Source: Ferdinandcohnia salidurans (GTDB lineage: Bacteria > Bacillota > Bacilli > Bacillales > Bacillaceae_L). Taken from it: 64,000 nucleotides of DNA. Where the stretch lies: contig NZ_JBHUEK010000010.1 of assembly GCF_042680725.1 (NCBI RefSeq), forward strand, positions 124,001-188,000, given 5' to 3'. This document shows, in pieces, positions 58,448 to 64,000 of the stretch (position 1 is the first letter of the stretch; the number at the start of each line of letters is the position of its first letter). Position numbers and translations under genes: made by a program. The notes beneath the pieces were generated by a model. It was not told the origin of the DNA. It ran no database searches and saw only the letters and a list, made by a program, of their open reading frames with translations.

Positions 58448-58915
58448 ATGCCAAAAGGTGCAGGCAAGGTAATCGCACAAAACAAAAAAGCAAATCATGA
58501 TTATTTTATTGAAGAAACTTATGAAACAGGAATTGTTCTTCAAGGGACAGAAATTAAGTCTCTTCGAAATGGCCGAGCCAATTTGAAGGATTCATATGCC
58601 CGTGTTCATAACGGTGAAGTATTCCTGTACAACATGCATATTAGCCCTTATGAGCAAGGTAACCGATATAATCATGAACCGCTTCGTACACGTAAGCTTC
58701 TTCTTCATAAAAAAGAAATCAACAAACTAATTGGTCTAACAAAAGAAGAAGGTTATGCACTTGTTCCAATCAAAATTTATTTAAAAAATGGATATGCAAA
58801 GCTTTTATTAGGTCTTGGTAAAGGTAAGAAAAAATACGACAAACGTGAAGACCTAAAGAAAAAAGAAGCAAAACGTGACATCGAACGTGCTTTCAGAGAA
58901 AGACAGAAGATGTAA
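58448..58915 (+). CDS. smpB: SsrA-binding protein SmpB
   Basis: A 155-residue RNA-binding protein that brings tmRNA to stalled ribosomes. It starts with AQNKKANHDYFIEETYETG, has the conserved GTEIKSLRNGRANLKDSY and HKKEINKL segments, and ends in the basic tail DKREDLKKKEAKRDIERAF that enters the decoding site. ATG 58448 follows AAGGGGGAAA. Its partner ssrA is the next gene on the same strand. Confidence 0.98.
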   Translation: MPKGAGKVIAQNKKANHDYFIEETYETGIVLQGTEIKSLRNGRANLKDSYARVHNGEVFLYNMHISPYEQGNRYNHEPLRTRKLLLHKKEINKLIGLTKEEGYALVPIKIYLKNGYAKLLLGLGKGKKKYDKREDLKKKEAKRDIERAFRERQKM

Positions 58916-59102
58916 CTTTATTCAGCAGTAGATCCCAAACTCTAATTTGGGATAGATGATAAATCAAAAGTATAACGACTAATCAAAGTTACGGAATGAC
59001 TGAATAAAGTTAGCCTCCGGCGGATGCCACAGATTTTCAAATGTAATTTTTCGAGCATGCTCGAAAAAATCTGGGCGCAAATACACCGAGGTGCATTTGA
59101 TT
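58913..59102 (+). repeat. Dispersed structured repeat R2, copy c, between smpB and ssrA
   Basis: The inverted pair TAACTTTATTCAG (58913-58925, overlapping the smpB stop) and CTGAATAAAGTTA (59000-59012) is followed by the core (59014-59102): CCTCCGGCGGATGCCACAG, TTTTTCGAGCATGCTCGAAA, and a terminal AATACACC-GAGGTGCATT hairpin. It fills most of the 340-bp smpB-ssrA gap; the remainder holds the ssrA promoter. Confidence 0.86.
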
Positions 59103-59126
59103 TAAGTAACTTACAATAACTTACAA

Positions 59127-59154
59127 TTGAAATTGTAGGTACATGTGCTATAAT
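59127..59154 (+). promoter_or_regulatory. Promoter of ssrA
   Basis: TTGAAA (59127-59132), 16-bp spacer, TGC-TATAAT (59149-59154; extended -10). This gives a leader of about 95 nt, later removed by RNase P. A second TATAAT directly before the mature 5' end (59250-59255) is badly placed for a promoter. Confidence 0.7.
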
Positions 59155-59255
59155 AAGACATGAGGTTGACAATTGAATAGTCAACGAAAGCAAAAACACT
59201 TCATCCGAAACACCCAGATAACTGGTGATTAAGTTCATCATTATCATTTTATAAT

Positions 59256-59895
59256 GGGGACGCTACGGATTCGACAGGGGTAGTTTGAGCTTAAGTTGCG
59301 AGTCGAGGGGATCGGCCTCGTTAAAACGTCAACGCCTATAACTGGCAAAGAAAACAACAACTTCGCTTTAGCTGCTTAATAACAGTCTATAGCGGTTCCT
59401 CCCTCCATCGCCCATGTGGTAGGGTCAGGGACTCACTTTAAGTGGGCTACGCCGGAGTTCGCCGTCTGAGGACGAAGGAAGAGAACAACCAGACTAGCTG
59501 CTTGGAAGCCTGTCGATAGGCTGATAAGTTAGCGAAACGCTAATATATCGACTACACTCGTAGAAGCTTAAGTGCCAATATCTTTGGACGTGGGTTCGAT
59601 TAGTAATTAGTCGCCTTATGTGGTAACACATAAGTGATAATCCGGCTTTATCGGTGAAACCTAAGTCGTACTTGATGCGATAAGGCAATGCCGAGCGGTA
59701 TGTAGAGCAATCTAACAGCCGTGTATCGACTTATAGGCTGCCATGAATCATGGTAGTACTAGGATGTGAAATCCTACCTGACCAGGTACAAATTATATTT
59801 CGCATAATACGCCGGAGGACCTGATAACTGCAGGTTCAAGATATAGTCAGTGCCATGACGAAAGCATGGAAAAGCACGTCCCACCGTCTCCACCA
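59256..59895 (+). ncRNA. ssrA: tmRNA, interrupted by an intron in the T-loop
   Basis: The mature 5' end GGGGACGCTACGGATTCGAC and the 3' end CCGTCTCCACCA pair as the alanine-tRNA-like acceptor (GGGGACG/CGTCTCC), with CCA encoded. The tag frame at 59344-59376 gives GKENNNFALAA followed by two stops, ending in the ALAA degron read by Clp proteases. Pseudoknot regions follow. The T-arm is split: GTGGGTTCGAT at 59590-59600 continues only at 59879 with TCCCAC. Joining them yields GTGGG-TTCGATT-CCCAC, a perfect T-arm, and a mature RNA of 362 nt, the usual size. Its partner SmpB is just upstream. Confidence 0.95.
59601..59878 (+). other. Group I intron (278 nt, no ORF) in the tmRNA T-loop
   Basis: The 5' exon ends in T (59600) and the intron ends in G (59878), as group I splicing requires. 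Exon CGAT can pair with intron GTCG (about 59610-59613), giving the U-G wobble of P1. P7 is formed by GACTTATA (59728-59735, one bulged base) and TATAGTC (59842-59848), the latter within AAGATATAGTC, the classic S element. AATGCCGAGC near 59686-59696 resembles the Q element. The intron is too small for a homing endonuclease, and no reading frame in it is credible. It must be removed for tmRNA to fold. Confidence 0.88.
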
Positions 59896-59928
59896 AATAC
59901 ATACTTGGTGGTTAAATACGAAATTGAC

Positions 59929-59960
59929 ACGGACTCACCGATGATGGTGAGTCCGTTTTA
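59929..59960 (+). terminator. Terminator of ssrA
   Basis: ACGGACTCACC (59929-59939) pairs with GGTGAGTCCGT (59946-59956), followed by TTTTA. Confidence 0.93.
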
Positions 59961-60067
59961 CATTTCAAAAAAGAATTCTTCAAACATAAATTTATTTTAC
60001 CAATAATCCAGCAATATTTTCCGTTTAAACCATTGTAGGGAATCTCTCTCTTCTTGTTGTTAAAGCA

Positions 60068-60117
60068 TGAAAACGCTTTATAAATATATTGACAGCCTAG
60101 TAGGAGTAGGCTAATAT
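60068..60117 (+). promoter_or_regulatory. Acyl-CoA ligase promoter with a cre-like site
   Basis: TTGACA (60089-60094), 17-bp spacer, TAATAT (60112-60117). The spacer is itself an inverted repeat, GCCTA-GTAGGAG-TAGGC, a possible operator. TGAAAACGCTTTAT (60068-60081) matches the CcpA cre consensus at 12 of 14 positions by my count and lies just upstream of the -35. The 59957-60198 gap holds nothing else I can support. Confidence 0.65.
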
Positions 60118-60198
60118 TCAAAATAAATAGTCTTTATTTTTAGAATATTACATAATTTATAGGTGTGTAAAAATAGACGAGAGAGGACTGATATTGAT

Positions 60199-61716
60199 TT
60201 GAGAACAAACACCATAGCCGAGGCCGTACGTCGTACGGCCGCACGGATCCCACATAGTACTGCCATTGTCTTCGGTGACAGGGAATGGATTTACCGTGAA
60301 CTTGACATGGCGGTCACGCGTATCGCACGTAAACTGCGTGAACAGGGGGTGAAAAAGGGAGATCGAGTCGCGTCCTACGGTAAAAATTCCGATCTGTACG
60401 TTCTACTGTTTCTGGCCACAGCACGTATAGGAGCCATTCACGTTCCGGTGAACTTCCAACTCCGAGCCGGGGAACTCGACTATATTCTGGGTGATTCCGA
60501 TCCATTGTTCGTAATTGCTGACCGAGACCTCGCCAACGCGATTTCTCAGACAAGGTTGAACAGCCATCGGCAGGTATTACGGTTTGAGAACGAAATCCTA
60601 GAGTGGGCCTACAGTAACAGTAACCGTCCTGTGGAAGATGATGAGTTTGATGTAGAAGACACGGATGTTGCACAGTTACTCTACACCTCAGGCACCACAT
60701 CAGACCCAAAGGGTGCAATTATGACGCATCGTGCTCTAATGCACCATTACATAAGTTGCATCCATGGTTTGGACATCAAGGAGTCAGATCGTGCGCTCCA
60801 CTGCCTGCCTCTTTACCACTCCGCGCAAATGCATGTGTTCATGCTGCCGGCACTGTTGGTGGGTGGCTGGAATAAAGTGCTTCCTGCTCCCAAGGCTGGT
60901 GCTGTGCTTGAAGCCATCGAACAGGACGCCATTACATCGTTCTTCGCTGCTCCAACTGTTTGGGTTTCTATCGCGAATCACTCAGATTTGACATCTCGAG
61001 ATCTCAGTAATCTTCGGAAGGCCTACTATGGAGCTTCGATCATGCCTGGCCCAATACTCGAACGACTTCAGAAGTGTCTGCCAAAGCTCGGTTTCTACAA
61101 TGTGTATGGCCAGTCCGAGATGGGTCCTGCCTGTACAGTTCTGCGTCCTGAAGAGCATGCGGATCACCCAGGTTCCGCAGGAAGACCAATGCTTTTCGTC
61201 GAGGCGCGGGTTGTGGACACCGAAGGTAATTGTGTACCTCCGGGAGAACTTGGCGAAATTGTATACCGTTCACCACAGCTGTGTCTAGGCTACTGGAACA
61301 AAAGTGAAGCGACGGCCAAGGCGTTCGCTGGTGGTTGGTTCCACTCTGGAGATCTCGTGAAGCAGGATGAGAAAGGATACATCGAGGTAATCGATCGGGT
61401 GAAGGATGTCATCAACACTGGCGGTGTGCTGGTGGCGTCCCGTCAGATAGAGGACTGTATCTACGAGTTGCCCCAGGTCGCTGAAGTCGCAGTTGTCGGT
61501 GTACCGGATGAAAAGTGGATCGAGGCAGTCACTGCCTTTGTTGTCATCAAAGCGCCAGTATCTGAGGAGGAGATTCTCCAGCATGTCAGGAACAATCTAG
61601 CCAGCTATAAGGTACCAAAGAGGGTCGAGTTTGTGGACGAATTGCCGAGAAACGCTAGCGGCAAAATTCTCAAACGCCAGCTGCGCGATGTTGGAAGCTC
61701 AAAGAGCGCTACCTGA
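60199..61716 (+). CDS. Acyl-CoA synthetase (AMP-forming), FadD-like, GC-rich
   Basis: A ~505-residue adenylate-forming ligase that activates a carboxylic or fatty acid with ATP and CoA. The P-loop-like AMP motif is LLYTSGTTSDPKGAIMTHRAL; GWFHSGDLVKQDEKGYIEVIDR and NASGKILKRQLRD with the catalytic Lys complete the family marks. TTG 60199 (about 10 bp after GAGAGGAC) is my start; an upstream GTG at 60163 is possible. Base composition is clearly GC-richer than its neighbours, including GC-ending codons rare elsewhere in the window, which suggests horizontal transfer. It sits right after ssrA, a common insertion hotspot. Confidence 0.85.
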   Translation: MRTNTIAEAVRRTAARIPHSTAIVFGDREWIYRELDMAVTRIARKLREQGVKKGDRVASYGKNSDLYVLLFLATARIGAIHVPVNFQLRAGELDYILGDSDPLFVIADRDLANAISQTRLNSHRQVLRFENEILEWAYSNSNRPVEDDEFDVEDTDVAQLLYTSGTTSDPKGAIMTHRALMHHYISCIHGLDIKESDRALHCLPLYHSAQMHVFMLPALLVGGWNKVLPAPKAGAVLEAIEQDAITSFFAAPTVWVSIANHSDLTSRDLSNLRKAYYGASIMPGPILERLQKCLPKLGFYNVYGQSEMGPACTVLRPEEHADHPGSAGRPMLFVEARVVDTEGNCVPPGELGEIVYRSPQLCLGYWNKSEATAKAFAGGWFHSGDLVKQDEKGYIEVIDRVKDVINTGGVLVASRQIEDCIYELPQVAEVAVVGVPDEKWIEAVTAFVVIKAPVSEEEILQHVRNNLASYKVPKRVEFVDELPRNASGKILKRQLRDVGSSKSAT

Positions 61717-61776
61717 GACATTTTTTTGAATCTCTTGTTCTCAGAAATAAATTGTCCAATAAATGTTAAAATACGA

Positions 61777-61807
61777 AAAAGCTATAGACTCCACGTCTAT
61801 AGCTTTT
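61777..61807. terminator. Bidirectional terminator between the acyl-CoA ligase and the deacetylase gene
   Basis: AAAAGCTATAGAC (61777-61789) pairs with GTCTATAGCTTTT (61795-61807) over TCCAC, with T-runs on both strands. Confidence 0.93.
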
Positions 61808-61825
61808 CCCAATGTTCCTATATCT

Positions 61826-64000
61826 TTAATTTTTTGCCCCATAACTAATCAAGTTAGCAAAGATACGATATCCTCCAGGTACTTGAGCACCAATTTGGCG
61901 GTAGAACACTAGGTTGGTGTATAGATAAGTACCTTCCCCGTATTCAGCCATTAGGATTCCACTTGTGAATGGGTCCTCGTTAGGGTCTGCCATTGAAACG
62001 AATGTTTCATAGTTTTCTGACCATTCCATTGGGAAGTAAAGGCCTCTTTCTTGTACCCAGTTATCCCAGTCATTGTCAGTAATCTTGTTAGGAAAATTAA
62101 AGAGATCATGCTCTGGTTGAAGTACATCAACTTTTGCATTTTCATCCGTTACGCGCCAGCGAATGGATGGGGTTCCAATTTTTAAATAGTGAGGTGGTGT
62201 TAACTCAGCATCCCATGGATCTGCTGCAGTCACGTATTGCATGACCAAATGTCCACCATTTTCCACATATTCAAGCAATCTTTCATTATTTGCTAGTAGA
62301 TCCTCTCTACCAAGAGTTGCACGAATCCCCGTAACGATTGTATCGTATTGTGAGAGATCTCCAGTGGCTAAATCTTCTGGAGTTAGCTTTGTAATATCGA
62401 ACCCTGCATTAATGAAAGAATCAGCAATTGTGTCAAAGCCGCTGTCGATGTAACCAACTTTAAGATTATCTGGTTTTAATAATTCAAAAGCAACACCGTT
62501 AATGGCAGCAGGATACATGAAGTAAGAATCATTAATATGCTCATATTTAATTTCTTGTACAGTCGTGTTGTAAGACTTTCCATCTGCTTCTGCGATTGCT
62601 GCAATTGTAAAATTACCCTCTGCGACAGTTGAAGGTGGTACTAATGTGAATGATACTACTTTTTCCTCGAATCTTTCTGTGAAGTTTACTTCTCCTACAG
62701 CAGGTTCACTCGTCCAGCCTTTTGGTAAGTCCAAAGAAACCTTTGCAGTTTTAGCTCCATTGGCATAGTTTTTCACCTTAACTGAAACTGGGATTTCATC
62801 TTGAACATTAGCTGTATTTACCGTAATGTTTACTGGATCCGGTGTAACGCTTAACTCAGGAAGAACACTTACCGTATTATCTAAGTCGATAACAGATGTC
62901 GTTTCCACACCATTTTCCTTAAATGTTAACTGTGCTTGAATCGAAGCATGATCATAAGGTTGAAAATACTCTGCATCAGCTGGAACAGTTACATTAAAAC
63001 TCACAGTCTTTGATTCACCTGGCTTTAAATGCTTTAACTGACTCGCACCTTCATGCTTCCAGTTTTCAGGAGTCAGTAAAGCCGCTTCAATATGATGAAT
63101 TTTTTGCTTACCGTTATTTGTTACCGTAACCTCTACTTGAGTTTGTTCACCTTGTGTCAATACGTAAGAACCAATTTCACTATCAACAGCTAAGTTTGAA
63201 GAGACTAAGCTTACCTGTTGAAGCTGTTCTTCTTTTAGTTCAAGCTTATGAAGCAGGTCATTTTTAAGTGCATCATCTAGTTTACCTGATTTTGTCGTTG
63301 AGATTAATTTTTGAACAGAGCGTAAAGCTTTTTGAGACTCAGGTAAAATTGCCTCGCGATTTGGGTAAAGCTCAATAATTTTTTCTAGATTATTTTGCAA
63401 TATGTCTAATTGCTCGCTGATATTTTTAGCAGGAACGATGTCTGCCCAAGCCTGGAAATCATAAGGTACTCCTGCAAATAAATCAAATGTTTCTGTATCT
63501 ACTGCTGATTTTTCTAATTTCAGATGTTGTTGCTTTGGTTCAACTGGAATATCACGTCCCATTCCTTGGCTTTTATGTAGGTATCTTGAAGCTTCACCAA
63601 GTTGTGGGTAACTCATTCCATAGATTGGATCATAATCGCCGATTTCAATAGATGTTGTAGCTTCGGCTTCTGAAACTGGTAAGTAAAGTTTTTTAATCTG
63701 CCAAGGCTCTAACCCATTTTCTAATTGCTCTGGGAAAACAGATGGATCTGCGGCATCTTCAAAAGCTTTAACAGATAAGATATTGATCAATCTGTGATGT
63801 CCGTGTTGGCTATCAACATTTAGGAAGGAAGGCATGACAATATCAGGTTGATAGGTTCTAATAAATTTGATAAGACGTTCGTACGTGACGTCCTCTCCCC
63901 ATTTTTCAAGTGTTTCATCTGGTGATTTGGAAAAACCGAAATCATAAATCGCATCAGAGGTTGTTTCACTTAAGTGATAGGCTTTTACACCATTTACCTT
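61826..64000 (-). CDS. PIG-L/LmbE-type deacetylase, multidomain, 5' end beyond window
   Basis: The frame is open to base 64000 on the minus strand, so at least 724 residues are present and the start is missing. The first part (YERLIKFIRTYQPDIVMPSF, then LNVDSQHGHHRLINILS) is the second half of a PIG-L/LmbE zinc de-N-acetylase, with the HGHH metal site. A helical region follows, then NEW3-like beta domains (LTQGEQTQVEVTVTNNGKQK; VSVKVKNYANGAKTAKVSLD). The C-terminal ~220 residues (LKVGYIDSGFDTIADSFINA, GGHLVMQYVTAADPWD) resemble a class I glutamine-amidotransferase-like fold. Such proteins may deacetylate extracellular or cell-wall sugars; the N-terminus needed to see a signal peptide is outside the window. 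Confidence 0.82.
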   Translation of the reverse strand, partial: KVNGVKAYHLSETTSDAIYDFGFSKSPDETLEKWGEDVTYERLIKFIRTYQPDIVMPSFLNVDSQHGHHRLINILSVKAFEDAADPSVFPEQLENGLEPWQIKKLYLPVSEAEATTSIEIGDYDPIYGMSYPQLGEASRYLHKSQGMGRDIPVEPKQQHLKLEKSAVDTETFDLFAGVPYDFQAWADIVPAKNISEQLDILQNNLEKIIELYPNREAILPESQKALRSVQKLISTTKSGKLDDALKNDLLHKLELKEEQLQQVSLVSSNLAVDSEIGSYVLTQGEQTQVEVTVTNNGKQKIHHIEAALLTPENWKHEGASQLKHLKPGESKTVSFNVTVPADAEYFQPYDHASIQAQLTFKENGVETTSVIDLDNTVSVLPELSVTPDPVNITVNTANVQDEIPVSVKVKNYANGAKTAKVSLDLPKGWTSEPAVGEVNFTERFEEKVVSFTLVPPSTVAEGNFTIAAIAEADGKSYNTTVQEIKYEHINDSYFMYPAAINGVAFELLKPDNLKVGYIDSGFDTIADSFINAGFDITKLTPEDLATGDLSQYDTIVTGIRATLGREDLLANNERLLEYVENGGHLVMQYVTAADPWDAELTPPHYLKIGTPSIRWRVTDENAKVDVLQPEHDLFNFPNKITDNDWDNWVQERGLYFPMEWSENYETFVSMADPNEDPFTSGILMAEYGEGTYLYTNLVFYRQIGAQVPGGYRIFANLISYGAKN

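Noticed and set aside
59250..59255. TATAAT just before the tmRNA 5' end as its promoter
   Set aside because: Transcription would start inside the mature RNA; a better promoter with extended -10 lies at 59127-59154.
59494..59688. Minus-strand frame of 64 codons within ssrA
   Set aside because: It is antisense to tmRNA and its intron; the structured RNA explains the sequence.
59896..60198. Integrated element with duplicated ssrA 3' end
   Set aside because: No integrase gene and no second copy of the tmRNA 3' end are present within the window, so an island boundary cannot be shown.

Overview
The window is a stretch of a Bacillaceae chromosome (Firmicutes, AT-rich, about 40% GC by eye). The gene order follows Bacillus subtilis closely: csbA-uvrB-uvrA, yvlABCD, hprK-lgt-yvoD-ppaX-yvoF, hisZGDBHAF-IE, yvcD-trxB, yvcI-rapZ-yvcK-whiA-crh, clpP, sigL (rpoN), cggR-gapA-pgk-tpiA-gpmI-eno, secG-est-rnr-smpB-ssrA. 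Strong AGGAGG-type ribosome sites, frequent GTG/TTG starts, SigA promoters and host operators (LexA, CtsR, CggR, SigW, an Fnr-type box) agree with this. The species cannot be named from the sequence; a Bacillus-like genus such as Cytobacillus, Neobacillus or Mesobacillus is possible.

Layout. 0-8 kb: the tail of an HtrA protease, a DinB-like protein, a DNA-binding protein, a c-di-GMP-I riboswitch with its own terminator but no clear target, a 36-residue membrane protein with an Fnr-type promoter, prfC, an Fe/B12-type ABC importer, and csbA. 8-16 kb: uvrBA under an SOS box, an aldolase-like enzyme, and a frameshifted REP-associated transposase among REP-like palindromes. 16-24 kb: the SigW-type yvl envelope-stress operon, a GNAT protein, and the hprK/lgt operon. 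24-31 kb: a complete histidine operon with arrays of DnaA boxes in front of, inside and behind it. 31-38 kb: yvcD, trxB, and a lineage-specific insert (GNAT, GNAT-nitrilase fusion, class III aminotransferase). 38-46 kb: the yvcI-crh operon, clpP, tRNA-Arg, rpoN. 45-52 kb: the glycolytic operon. 53-60 kb: secG, est, rnr, ldh with a formate/nitrite-type channel, smpB and ssrA. 60-64 kb: a GC-richer acyl-CoA ligase and a PIG-L-type deacetylase that runs off the window.

How the genes fit together. A carbon-control theme runs through the window. HprK phosphorylates Crh at Ser46, RapZ and YvcK belong to the same network, CggR represses the central glycolytic operon, and ldh plus its neighbouring channel could dispose of lactate. 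A second theme is RNA and protein quality control: RNase R, SmpB, tmRNA and ClpP are all present.

The most striking observations are: (1) the ssrA gene is interrupted in its T-loop by a 278-nt sequence with group I intron hallmarks; (2) DnaA boxes (TTATCCACA) are laid head to tail every 9 bp at three sites around the his operon; (3) three intergenic tandem arrays of unrelated sequence share a ~52-bp period; (4) two dispersed repeat families are present, one with structure-preserving differences between copies; (5) a c-di-GMP riboswitch is orphaned and a tiny membrane protein has a textbook Fnr-type promoter.
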